From contig DACH01000016.1 of the NCBI GenBank assembly GCA_002494625.1, positions 62,001 to 126,000 of the forward strand: a DNA stretch of 64,000 nt, read 5' to 3'. The notes beneath the pieces are model-generated. The model ran no database searches. It saw only the letters and a program-made list of their open reading frames with translations, and was not told the origin of the DNA. A program made the position numbers and the translations under genes. How positions within the stretch are numbered: the stretch's first letter is position 1; each line of letters opens with the position of its first letter. The stretch is from Archaeoglobus sp. UBA234. Its GTDB lineage: Archaea > Halobacteriota > Archaeoglobi > Archaeoglobales > Archaeoglobaceae. Shown piece after piece: positions 26,736 through 35,303 of this stretch.

Positions 26736-27859
26736 CGTCTTTTCCCTCTCAGAACTGTTTCATAGACACCCTCATAATCCTTCACAACCTCATCCCATCT
26801 TCTTATCTTTTTACTGAAAGGTCCTACTCTCACATGACTTTTTGCTATATTCAGAATCAGTTCAGCAACCTTTTTGGGATCTGGTGGAAAGTCCACTCCA
26901 AAGCATCCGGGTTCACTCAGAAACTCATTCAGTGCGGTTCTTTTTGATACTATTGCCGGGATTCCCATCGCTAGAGCTTCCGCAACACTGATACCATAAG
27001 CTTCAGATTCGGAAAGGAGCAAAAAAACATTCGACTTTCTTATCTCATTTAGAAGTTCTCCGTGGGGTAAGAACGATTTCCATGTTATGTTCTCAGTTAT
27101 TTTGAGAGTTCTTGCAAGTTCTCCCAGTTTTCTCCTTTCGGGACCATCACCTATTATGAAAAGATGTGCGTTTTTTACTCCGAGATCGTAAATCAGGCTA
27201 TGCAATGCAAGCAGTATCAGATCAACCCGTTTTCTCCTTATCAGATATCCTGTATAGATAATTCTTACCATGTCTGCAGGATTTGAAATCGATTCATTGC
27301 AGATTGAATCCACACCATGGGGAATGATGGCGATCCTATCAGGAGAAACTCCATGATTGAATCTAAGGATGTCCGCTTCGAATTTAGAAGGAGATATAAG
27401 AAAATCCACTTCTTTAAAAACCCTTTTTCCTATCACAAAATTGTACAGACTCCACAAATAAATTCCTGCAATGGTGCTTCTTGCAATATCGAGATGAGGT
27501 GAGAAGATAACTGGAGTTTTTCTATAGCTCCTTTTCAGACCAAGAATAGTTGTTGGAGAGAATAAATTGTGATAACCATGAACATGGACTAACTCCGGCT
27601 TTATTCTCTCCACAATTTTTTTTACAATACCAGTATTTTCAAGACTAAATCCGAACAGATAATGGTTATACGCTGATCCTCTGACAATCCTAAATTTACC
27701 GATTTTTTCCTCAGTATATTCTTTCTTCTTATCCCATGCGGGATTGAAAACAGTAACCTCATGTCCCATCTCAGATAGTCCTCTCCCAGTCTCGAAAACG
27801 ACTTTATTGATTCCTCCCGGGTCTGTGGTCTCCATATAATTTACTATAAGAATTTTCAC
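26732..27859 (-). CDS. family 4 glycosyltransferase (GT-B)
   Basis: About 375 residues. DPGGINKVVFETGRGL near the N-terminus and FLLLSESEAYGISVAEALAMG near 300 are the acceptor- and donor-side motifs of GT4 enzymes; the E-x7-E pair that contacts the nucleotide sugar is visible in the latter. I use the GTG at 27859, because AGGTGA lies before it and the GTG at 27868 is inside that site. The start is five bases after the stop of the upstream glycosyltransferase, so the three genes form one operon. Confidence 0.9.
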   Translation of the reverse strand: MKILIVNYMETTDPGGINKVVFETGRGLSEMGHEVTVFNPAWDKKKEYTEEKIGKFRIVRGSAYNHYLFGFSLENTGIVKKIVERIKPELVHVHGYHNLFSPTTILGLKRSYRKTPVIFSPHLDIARSTIAGIYLWSLYNFVIGKRVFKEVDFLISPSKFEADILRFNHGVSPDRIAIIPHGVDSICNESISNPADMVRIIYTGYLIRRKRVDLILLALHSLIYDLGVKNAHLFIIGDGPERRKLGELARTLKITENITWKSFLPHGELLNEIRKSNVFLLLSESEAYGISVAEALAMGIPAIVSKRTALNEFLSEPGCFGVDFPPDPKKVAELILNIAKSHVRVGPFSKKIRRWDEVVKDYEGVYETVLRGKRR

Positions 27860-27864
27860 GGACT

Positions 27865-29019
27865 TCACCTTACAAGCTCGAATACCCTTTCATATTCCTT
27901 TCCAACCTTCCCCCAGTTATATTGCCTCTTAATCCTCTTTATCTGCATCTTTTTTATAGTTTTCAGGTCAAATTCACCCCTCTCAAGCATTTCAATTTTA
28001 CTCGCCAGATCCTTTGCATCTTTAAAATATATGCCTCCTTCCTGCAACACCTCCCTGTGGAATGGTACATCATAAGCAAGTATTGGTCTTCTGAACAGCA
28101 TTTGCTCAAGCAGTGATGGATTTGTCCCTCCCACTTCGTAAGCATGAATGTATGCAAAGCAGTTTTTCCTCAGTATCCCAAGTTTCACCTTGTCATATAT
28201 CGGGTCGAGAAATATTATGTCTTCTCTTATTTCTCTGAGCTCAGTCAGATAACTGTTATAGGGGTCCTTTGGGTTGAAATTTCCTACGATTATAAGCTTT
28301 TTGTTAGAATTGGACATCTTAAATCCTTCAATTTCAAGATGGATGTTGTTCTCAGCCACTATTCTGGCAACTGTGAGGTAAAAATCCTTAGGTTTGAGAT
28401 TGTATTTTCCAAGAATTCGATCCTCATCACCCTTTGAAACCTCGTTTATGAGTCTTCTTGCTCCGTATGCTATATATACTGTTTTTTTAGGTTTATGCCT
28501 CTTTAAATGATCCATAATTCCATTGGAATCTGCCACGACAACATCGGGAATTTTGCATGAGAGGAACTCCATCAAAAACATATATAGCAATGTCAGGAGA
28601 TAGATAGGTATTAGGTGAAATGGAGCAAAATAACTCCTTTTCAACAATCTTTTCCATTCTATTCCATCTGGGTTCAGAATGATTTTTTTACCGGCTATTC
28701 TGGCAATCAGTGCTGCAACAGAACTATCGGGACCCAGAAAAAGGAAAGTATCTATATCCCTGTGCTTTCCGAGAATGTAGAGGGTTGAAATGAAATCATT
28801 TATTGATGGAATGCTCGTACTTTTGCTTTCAACAGAGGGGGTGTGTACCCTTATCACACCATTGAAAGAATCCTCGTAGAATTTCCTGTCCTCATGCATT
28901 ACATAAAACAAAAAGTCATCCTTCAGACGATCAGTCAGCTCCTCTATGAAAGTCTCAGTTCCACCGTATTTCCCTGGTATTCCTCTGAGCCCGATAATGG
29001 CGATTTTTCTCTTTTTCAT
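27865..29019 (-). CDS. DUF1972-type family 4 glycosyltransferase (rhamnosyltransferase-like)
   Basis: A 384-residue GT-B enzyme whose N-terminus (IAIIGLRGIPGKYGGTETF) is the signature of DUF1972/GT4 rhamnosyl- or related transferases. The donor site includes NCFAYIHAYEVGGTNPSLLEQM near 295. A hydrophobic segment near 135-155 (LIPIYLLTLLYMFLMEF) may bind the membrane. It is the first gene of the three-GT4 operon and is divergent from aglB. The ATG follows GGATGAG. Confidence 0.9.
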   Translation of the reverse strand: MKKRKIAIIGLRGIPGKYGGTETFIEELTDRLKDDFLFYVMHEDRKFYEDSFNGVIRVHTPSVESKSTSIPSINDFISTLYILGKHRDIDTFLFLGPDSSVAALIARIAGKKIILNPDGIEWKRLLKRSYFAPFHLIPIYLLTLLYMFLMEFLSCKIPDVVVADSNGIMDHLKRHKPKKTVYIAYGARRLINEVSKGDEDRILGKYNLKPKDFYLTVARIVAENNIHLEIEGFKMSNSNKKLIIVGNFNPKDPYNSYLTELREIREDIIFLDPIYDKVKLGILRKNCFAYIHAYEVGGTNPSLLEQMLFRRPILAYDVPFHREVLQEGGIYFKDAKDLASKIEMLERGEFDLKTIKKMQIKRIKRQYNWGKVGKEYERVFELVR

Positions 29020-29252
29020 CGACTCATCCTCTTTTTTGAGTTTTTGTTTCCCTCATTATTTATCTTTTTTTGGAATGTCTCATCTATTTTATCCGTTCTA
29101 TCTATTTTATTTATCACATCTGCATCTAACCTGTATAATCTAAAGAGTCTATAGCATTCTGTCATGATCTTTTTAGTATCTTTTTATTCTCTATCGGAAA
29201 CATATCCTTTATTCCGGGCTTTTCAATCTGGATTGAGAAACGGAATAAAAAA

Positions 29253-29260
29253 GTTTAAAT
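29253..29260 (+). promoter_or_regulatory. TATA box of aglB
   Basis: GTTTAAAT lies 24-31 nt before the ATG at 29284. No ribosome-binding site precedes that ATG, so the mRNA is probably leaderless. The 264 bp between the GT4 operon and aglB also holds the divergent GT promoter and is T-rich on the plus strand. Confidence 0.55.
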
Positions 29261-29283
29261 CTCACCACTTTGTTCTAACTCCA

Positions 29284-31824
29284 ATGTCATCGAAATTGAG
29301 AAACTGGCACTGGTTAATACTTGCTTTCTCGGTAATTCTTGGTCTTTATATAAGAATCTCGAATCCGTGGGATTTGGTATTCGTATCATGGATGGAGGGT
29401 GCAAGACTGAGTGGAAATGATCCTTGGTATTACTTCCGCCTTATTGATTCCCTTGACCATAACTTCCCCTACAGGATTTGGTATGATGCATTTACGAACT
29501 ATCCTTATGGTACATATACCCATTTTGGTCCATTTGTAGTTTATCTCAGCTATATTGTATCTAAACTTGCTGGAGCGGGAACTCCAGAGGCAATGAGATC
29601 GGTTGTAAGCTTCATTCCTGTTCTGGGCGGAGTTTTACTCGTTTTTCCGGTGTATGTTTTAACCTCCAGAATATTCAATAAAAATGCTGCACTGTTCGCT
29701 TCATTGCTTATTGTTCTCATTCCAGGACAGTTGCTTCATAGGAGTGTCCTGAGCTTCAACGATCACCATATATGGGAAACATTCTGGCAGCTCTGCACAA
29801 TAGCAGCATTTGCAGTGAGTATAAAAGAACTTAAAGCGAACTCCATCACCAGTATCAAAGATTTCAAAGACCTTCGCATGATAAAATATCCGCTGGCTAC
29901 AGGTATTGCCCTTGGAATGTATCTCCTGACATGGGCACCCGGGTTTATCATTGCACTGGTAATTCTCGCCTTTGTTTTCTTGGCATATCTTCTAAAGCAT
30001 CATATCGAAGTAAACACCGTGGTTGTATCTGCAACCGCCATAATCGCTTATCTAATCGGAGCAATAATATATCTACCCGTTTCCTTTATTTTTCCGAGGT
30101 TTGAAACCCTTTATTATAACCCATTTCAGCTGCTTGTGCTTCTATCAGCAGCAGGGGTTGTTTTGGTTTTCAGGTTGATTGAAATTGCTGAGGATAAAGT
30201 CTTTGTGAGTAAATTTGGAGATAAGTCACGGTATGCTTTTCCAGCCATTATAATTCTTATTTCACTTGTGTTTATTGTAGCGGTTTCCATAATCTCTCCA
30301 GACTTTTTCAATATGCTTAAAGCAATATTGAGAGTTGTTCAGCCCAAAGGAGGTGCATTAACGGTAGCAGAAGTTCAACCCTTCTTTATCCAAGGAGAGG
30401 AGTTCACCTTAGCTCCTGCATGGCGGCATTTCAGTATGACTTTCTTCTTTGCCATACCGGGGATGGCTTATGTAGTCTACCTTTTCATCAGAAAAAGAAA
30501 TCCACTCCACCTTTTCGTTTTGGTGTGGGGCTTTGCCATGCTCGTTGCTTTGACAGGACAGAATAGATTTGCATACTATTTTGGAGCAGTCTCAGCTATA
30601 TTTGCTGCCGTTATGCTGGATTATCTTCTTGAAAGGCTGAAATTCTATGAACTAATTTCTGGAGCTTTTAGTGGGGAAAACAGATTGAAGAAAATAGGAC
30701 TGATGAAACCAGCAGCAGCGATTTTCTTAGCAGTTATCCTATTTTACCCGACACTTGCCGATGTGAACTTCCAGGCAAAATATTCTGCAGGAGGAATAAA
30801 CAAGCAGTGGTATGATGCTCTTGTGTGGATGCGAGACAATACGCCTGGGAAAGAGATGTATGAGGAGTTTTACTATGAACTGTATCAGCCTACACCTGAT
30901 ATGGGCAAACCCTATCCTTACTATCCCGAAGGCACCTATGGTGTGATGAGCTGGTGGGATTATGGACACTGGATTACAGCAGTAGCTCATCGCATTCCCA
31001 ATGCCAATCCATTCCAGCAGGGTATAGGCAACAAGTATAACAATGTGCCGGGTGCAGCCCCCTTCTTTACCGCATATAACGAAAGTGAGGCAAATGCAAT
31101 TGCAGACAAGCTTGGTGTCAGATATGTTATAAGCGATGTTGAGATGGCTACAGGGAAGTTTTATGCAATGGCTGTATGGGCTGAAGGGGACCTGGATAAA
31201 GCAGGGAGAATTTACTACAGTGGTCCAGGGTATGTTTATGTCACACCCCAGGGTCAGCTTGGTATAGCAATTTCTCAGTTCGGTATCCCTGCTAATTCAA
31301 AGGTTCTGACGGTAATAAATATCCCGAGTGAAAATTACTTCAGAACAATGGAAGCAAAGTTCCATATAATGGATGGTAGCGGGCTTAAAAACTACAGAAT
31401 GGTCTATGAAAGCGGTTTTGAATCAACAACAGGTCTTACCATTGAAATGCTGTACAGGTACATTTATGACACAGTTTATGCTCCGGAAACGGGATATCTC
31501 GTTCCTGTAGAATCAACCGGTTATGTTAAGGTATTCGAGTATGTTAAAGGGGCTAAAATAACAGGTAGAGTTGGTGAAGGGATTGAGAAGGTAATCTTGA
31601 AAGCAAATATTACAACTAACCAGAACAGAACCTTCGTCTATCAGCAGGTTGTAGAAGTTGAGAATGGAGTATATGAGTTCATCGTCCCCTATTCTCAGAA
31701 AACAGTCTATCCTGTTAAGGCATCTGAATATAGAATTACCGCAGGGAATGTAACGAAATCACTGTCCGGACTAACAGACACCAATGTACTGAATGGTGAT
31801 GCCTTTACTGTTGATTTTGTTTAA
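29284..31824 (+). CDS. aglB: oligosaccharyltransferase STT3/AglB (archaeal N-glycosylation)
   Basis: An 846-residue membrane enzyme that transfers a lipid-linked glycan to Asn in N-X-S/T sequons on the outer face of the membrane. About 11-13 helices in the first 500 residues are followed by a soluble C-terminal domain. The catalytic-site DxD-like GNDPWYYF is near residue 45 and the STT3 signature SWWDYGH is at about 556-562. The frame is open to an ATG at 29164, but the extra 40 residues are atypical and a TATA box fits the ATG at 29284. It closes the glycan gene region. Confidence 0.95.
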   Translation: MSSKLRNWHWLILAFSVILGLYIRISNPWDLVFVSWMEGARLSGNDPWYYFRLIDSLDHNFPYRIWYDAFTNYPYGTYTHFGPFVVYLSYIVSKLAGAGTPEAMRSVVSFIPVLGGVLLVFPVYVLTSRIFNKNAALFASLLIVLIPGQLLHRSVLSFNDHHIWETFWQLCTIAAFAVSIKELKANSITSIKDFKDLRMIKYPLATGIALGMYLLTWAPGFIIALVILAFVFLAYLLKHHIEVNTVVVSATAIIAYLIGAIIYLPVSFIFPRFETLYYNPFQLLVLLSAAGVVLVFRLIEIAEDKVFVSKFGDKSRYAFPAIIILISLVFIVAVSIISPDFFNMLKAILRVVQPKGGALTVAEVQPFFIQGEEFTLAPAWRHFSMTFFFAIPGMAYVVYLFIRKRNPLHLFVLVWGFAMLVALTGQNRFAYYFGAVSAIFAAVMLDYLLERLKFYELISGAFSGENRLKKIGLMKPAAAIFLAVILFYPTLADVNFQAKYSAGGINKQWYDALVWMRDNTPGKEMYEEFYYELYQPTPDMGKPYPYYPEGTYGVMSWWDYGHWITAVAHRIPNANPFQQGIGNKYNNVPGAAPFFTAYNESEANAIADKLGVRYVISDVEMATGKFYAMAVWAEGDLDKAGRIYYSGPGYVYVTPQGQLGIAISQFGIPANSKVLTVINIPSENYFRTMEAKFHIMDGSGLKNYRMVYESGFESTTGLTIEMLYRYIYDTVYAPETGYLVPVESTGYVKVFEYVKGAKITGRVGEGIEKVILKANITTNQNRTFVYQQVVEVENGVYEFIVPYSQKTVYPVKASEYRITAGNVTKSLSGLTDTNVLNGDAFTVDFV

Positions 31825-31838
31825 TTTTGTTTAATTAG

Positions 31839-31845
31839 TTTTTTT
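31839..31845 (+). terminator. T-run terminator after aglB
   Basis: Seven T in a row (AGTTTTTTTGG) occur 15 bases after the aglB stop, inside a T-rich stretch. This matches the archaeal T-run terminator type. Confidence 0.5.
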
Positions 31846-31907
31846 GGTTGGTTTAGTGATTTGATTAGTTTAGTATTGCCATTATTAGAATATTTTATCT
31901 TATCTCA

Positions 31908-31929
31908 GCTTATCTCAGCTGAGATAAGC
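31908..31929. repeat. 22-bp perfect palindrome with flanking direct repeat
   Basis: GCTTATCTCAG joined to CTGAGATAAGC reads the same on both strands with no loop. Its left half is part of a direct repeat, TATCTCAGCT at 31901-31910 and 31911-31920. The palindrome contains the last codons and stop of taw2 and lies between the convergent genes aglB and taw2. It could be a protein-binding site or an RNA 3'-end structure; no T-run follows on either strand. Confidence 0.9.
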
Positions 31930-32937
31930 ATCAACAACCACATGGATAACTCCTGGAGAGTAGTTCTTAACCTTTCTGAAGTTCTCAATCTCAATCTTCT
32001 TTCCTGCTTTTTTAGCAGCATCTTTCAACCTTTTTATTGGTCTGGCTTTCACTGCAAGGGGAACAGATTCATGATAGTGAATATACCCATTATCTCTGAG
32101 GGCTCTGATAGCCACCTCTATGAAGTTCTCGCAGAAAACATGGCCCATAATAACTCTATCAGCGATCCCCTCAGGAGTTACATGCATCGCATTTCCAAGC
32201 ACTGGCACGATATTTCTCACCTCATTGAGCCTGATGTTCTCAAGCAGGTAATAGTATGAATCAGGGTTTATCTCAATTGAATAGATTTTTCGAGCACCTG
32301 AGAGCTTGGCAACTGGAATGGAGAAATAACCGATCCCGGCAAACATGTCTACAACAACCTCTCCATCCTGGACAAGCCTTGCGATTCTGATCTTCTCGAA
32401 CTGGTTTCCGGTGCTGAACATCACTTTTTTAACATCGAGCTTGAAATAACAGCCATTTTCAAGTTTGACAGTTTCTGTGTAGCTCTCATCTCCAGCGAGG
32501 AACTCAAGTCTGGGTTTTCTGAGCATGTCTTCTTTTCCAGAATCTCTCCAGACCGATTTGCAGTTCGGATGTATTCTCAGAAGCGCTTCCCCTACCTCTC
32601 TGCCATAGTCAGATAGCTCATTTGCCAATTTTACGAGTATCACCTCACCGATTACCTTGTATGACTTTGGAATAAATCTTCTTAGTTCATCTGGAATCAT
32701 ATTTTTCAGTATCTCATCGATATCCTTCTCTCTTGCGAAAAGGGGGTTTCTTTGAGCTACTATTTCATAATCGAACTCATTCTCATAGCCTTCGAGAATT
32801 GGAATCAGGACATAGTCTCCTTCAACCGTTATGAGCCTGCTCTTGTCCTTTGCGCCTATAGCTTCAGCCCTTTTTCTTACAGTTTCAGCTTCCTCTTTTG
32901 GAACTTTTATTGCTTTTTTTATTGATTTGTTTCTCAT
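31915..32937 (-). CDS. taw2: tRNA(Phe) 4-demethylwyosine 3-amino-3-carboxypropyltransferase Taw2 (TYW2)
   Basis: About 340 residues. It transfers the aminocarboxypropyl group of SAM to imG-14 at position 37 of tRNA(Phe) in wyosine synthesis. The SAM motif MFAGIGYFSIPVAK is near 207, followed by YSIEINPDSYYYL, RVIMGHV and a C-terminal NYSPGVIHVVVDA, which is the Taw2 rather than Trm5 version as I recall MJ1557. I use the ATG at 32937, eight bases after GGTGA. Even so it overlaps nmd3 by 53 bases. A Trm5-type methyltransferase is the alternative. Confidence 0.82.
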   Translation of the reverse strand: MRNKSIKKAIKVPKEEAETVRKRAEAIGAKDKSRLITVEGDYVLIPILEGYENEFDYEIVAQRNPLFAREKDIDEILKNMIPDELRRFIPKSYKVIGEVILVKLANELSDYGREVGEALLRIHPNCKSVWRDSGKEDMLRKPRLEFLAGDESYTETVKLENGCYFKLDVKKVMFSTGNQFEKIRIARLVQDGEVVVDMFAGIGYFSIPVAKLSGARKIYSIEINPDSYYYLLENIRLNEVRNIVPVLGNAMHVTPEGIADRVIMGHVFCENFIEVAIRALRDNGYIHYHESVPLAVKARPIKRLKDAAKKAGKKIEIENFRKVKNYSPGVIHVVVDAYLS

Positions 32938-33943
32938 GCCCATAATCACCTTTTATCCAGATAGGGAAGACATAGACCGCTCCATTTTCTTCAAGATAGA
33001 TTGCAGTGTCTCCTATCCTCATATCTGCATGTTTTTCTGCCTGCACTGGTTTCTGGTCTGCAGGTCTCAGGACTTCAATGACACTTTCATCAACATCTAC
33101 GACAACAGTCTGCTGGAGATCTTCTCTTCTTTTGATCAGAACAGGTTCTTTCAATGCGAATGATCTTCCAGAAGCATCAACTCCCTTATCTTTTATTGGA
33201 TTTGTGACAATCAAAACCCTGTCTCCATCTCTAACCACATCACCCTTTCTGTAGGCTTTCAATCTCACAGAGTAGGTTGTTCTGAACAGATCTCTACCAT
33301 CCTTCCTGCCTGAGATCTTCTTGCTCTCTGTTATCTTTCCACCAAGTTCCTCCTCTATTCGTCTGCTAATTTTTTTCGCAAGGTTTCTGCTTCCAATGTA
33401 AAAATCGATCCCTTCTTTTCTTTCCTCAACCTTTGAAACAAAAGCTCCTGGATTATCCTTTTCCCTCTGGATAGCCTCATCAACAAGCTCTTTAGCACGG
33501 GAAATCTCATCTTTTTCCAGTTCCCTCCCATCTGCTCTTAATTGGATAATTGACTCGAAGTATCCACCATAAAATCTGCTACATCTGTCACAGACCTCTC
33601 CCTTTCTTCTTAACTCGAATGGCAGCTCTCTGACAACATCTTTCCCCAGGAATGAGCCCTCCAACAAAACAATCCCATTATTCTCACCCAGTTCTTTCAG
33701 TTCGAATGCTCTTACTCTGAATGCCGGATCATGCTTCATATTCTCTGCTGCTTTATCAAGAACGATCTCTTCGAGATCTGACTCAACCCAGCCTTTTGAG
33801 TAAAAACGCCCACATTTTGGGCAGTATTTAACCTCGAGGTAAGGTTTGAACTCAATAATTTCCTCTCTCTCCATATAGCAATCTGGACAGATTTCGTATT
33901 CAGTTTCATTTCCGCAGATGGGACATTTTCTCATCTCTTTCAA
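32885..33943 (-). CDS. nmd3: archaeal NMD3 family protein
   Basis: A 352-residue homologue of the eukaryotic 60S export adaptor NMD3; archaea have no nucleus and the role is probably in large-subunit maturation or surveillance. The N-terminus has zinc pairs CPICGNETEYEICPDC (residues 7-22), CPKCGRF near 41, and CDRC near 117. The C-terminal tail is basic and serine-rich (NKKSNKSSKRGS) and overlaps the start of taw2 in another frame. The two genes are therefore co-transcribed. Confidence 0.9.
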   Translation of the reverse strand: MKEMRKCPICGNETEYEICPDCYMEREEIIEFKPYLEVKYCPKCGRFYSKGWVESDLEEIVLDKAAENMKHDPAFRVRAFELKELGENNGIVLLEGSFLGKDVVRELPFELRRKGEVCDRCSRFYGGYFESIIQLRADGRELEKDEISRAKELVDEAIQREKDNPGAFVSKVEERKEGIDFYIGSRNLAKKISRRIEEELGGKITESKKISGRKDGRDLFRTTYSVRLKAYRKGDVVRDGDRVLIVTNPIKDKGVDASGRSFALKEPVLIKRREDLQQTVVVDVDESVIEVLRPADQKPVQAEKHADMRIGDTAIYLEENGAVYVFPIWIKGDYGHEKQINKKSNKSSKRGS

Positions 33944-34022
33944 ATTGTGTGGATGGATATTTTATCTTTAAGGTCTAAGTACACTTGGATATCTATCGAA
34001 CTGAACGCAAGAGATGATGTTG

Positions 34023-34070
34023 CGGGATAAGTTTAACACCAAGATACGGGATAGGTTTAACACCAAGATT
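34023..34070. repeat. 24-bp tandem duplication
   Basis: Two adjacent copies of CGGGATARGTTTAACACCAAGAT plus one base occupy 34023-34046 and 34047-34070, with one internal difference (A/G) and one at the last base. They lie in the 211-bp region between divergent nmd3 and the HdrC-HdrB-like gene. A paired arrangement of this kind could be a double operator, or a simple slippage duplication. Confidence 0.9.
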
Positions 34071-34154
34071 GCTGAACTTTTAAAACTTTAACTCATGAAG
34101 CTGGAGAATCTCATAAATTTAATAAACTCATGATTGAACTTGCTTTGATGGTAA

Positions 34155-35240
34155 ATGAGTAGCAGAAATGAGTCTCAGTATTCTCTCTCCTCCTGCATGC
34201 AATGCGGGACATGTTCAGCAGGATGTGTCTCCAGAGAATCTTTCAATCTGAGAATTCTCGTCATGAACACCATGATGGAGAATCTCTCTGAGGAGAGTCT
34301 CTGGGACTGCACGACCTGTCTGACCTGCCAGATAAGGTGTCCGAGGGGAATACCACTGAAGGATGCGATAGTTGATTACAGGAAAAAATTCGTTGAATTG
34401 GGTAGGATTCCACCCGAAATAAGAGATATGCTCAATTCGGTTCAGAAATTCAGAAATCCTTTTGGAGAACCACATCATAACAGGAGGTCATGGATCTCTC
34501 TTCTTAAAAAAAATAAGGAGATAAAAAGTATTGAGGAAGATTTTGAGTGGCTGTGGTATATTGGATGTTTTGGTGCAGATCACAGAAGCAGGCAGGTATT
34601 TGAAAAAACTGCAGAGATATTTCAGAGCATGGAACTTGATTTTGCGGTAACAGAGGATGAAGGTTGCTGTGGGAATGATGTCCTCGGGGTAGGAGAAGAG
34701 GGTTTGTTCGAGCTACTCAAGGAGGAAAACGAGTCTTTATTCAGAAAATATGGGATTAACAAGGTTATTACCTCTTCTCCTCACTGCTACAATGTCTTTA
34801 AGAATTACTATGATGTTGACGCTATTACTGCCATAGAACTCCTATACCACGGGATAAAAAATGGCAGTGTTGAATTCAGTTATGATGTTGAGGCTAAGGT
34901 TACCTTTCACGACCCGTGCTATCTTGGAAGATACAATGGAATTTATGAAATTCCGAGGAAGGTGATAGAGGCGATATATAACATTGAACTGGTTGAGATG
35001 CCAAGGAACAGGGTGAACAGTTTTTGCTGTGGGGGTGGAAGTGGAAATTTTCTGCGTGAAGGTGATCTCAGACCCAATGTGTTGCGGGTAAAGGAGGCAA
35101 TTTCCACTGGAGCAGATATACTGGCGGTAGCATGTCCGGTATGCCTCAACATGCTTGAAGATGGAGTGAAAACGGTAAATTCAGATCTGGAAGTAATGGA
35201 TATAATGGAAATAGTACATCTGGCAATGTTTGGTGAGTGA
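34155..35240 (+). CDS. HdrC-HdrB fusion protein (heterodisulfide-reductase-like, HdrD type)
   Basis: A 361-residue iron-sulfur protein. The N-terminal HdrC-like part has two 4Fe-4S motifs, CMQCGTCSAGC (near 14) and CTTCLTCQIRCPRG (near 53). The HdrB-like part has two CCG domains: GCFGADHR with EGCCGNDVLG and SSPHCYN (the last lacks the second Cys of the usual C-x-x-C), then DPCYLGRYNG with SFCCGGGSGN and ACPVCLNM. CCG domains hold the non-cubane cluster that reduces disulfides. No membrane cytochrome or flavin partner lies beside it. Its electron donor and substrate are unknown. Confidence 0.88.
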   Translation: MSSRNESQYSLSSCMQCGTCSAGCVSRESFNLRILVMNTMMENLSEESLWDCTTCLTCQIRCPRGIPLKDAIVDYRKKFVELGRIPPEIRDMLNSVQKFRNPFGEPHHNRRSWISLLKKNKEIKSIEEDFEWLWYIGCFGADHRSRQVFEKTAEIFQSMELDFAVTEDEGCCGNDVLGVGEEGLFELLKEENESLFRKYGINKVITSSPHCYNVFKNYYDVDAITAIELLYHGIKNGSVEFSYDVEAKVTFHDPCYLGRYNGIYEIPRKVIEAIYNIELVEMPRNRVNSFCCGGGSGNFLREGDLRPNVLRVKEAISTGADILAVACPVCLNMLEDGVKTVNSDLEVMDIMEIVHLAMFGE

Positions 35241-35303
35241 TTGGAAGATATGCAAGGAAAGATATAAGACTGAAAAGGATAACAATAAATTTAAGGTGAA
35301 GAA

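Noticed and set aside
29164..29283. Longer aglB start adding 40 residues
   Set aside because: The extra segment has no ribosome-binding site and no family counterpart, while a TATA box is well spaced for the ATG at 29284.
33998..34076. Possible C/D box guide RNA (CTGA and TGATG motifs around the tandem repeat)
   Set aside because: The C-box candidate is ATGATGT rather than RTGATGA, the internal D'/C' pair is missing, and no terminal stem forms. The motifs are short enough to be chance.
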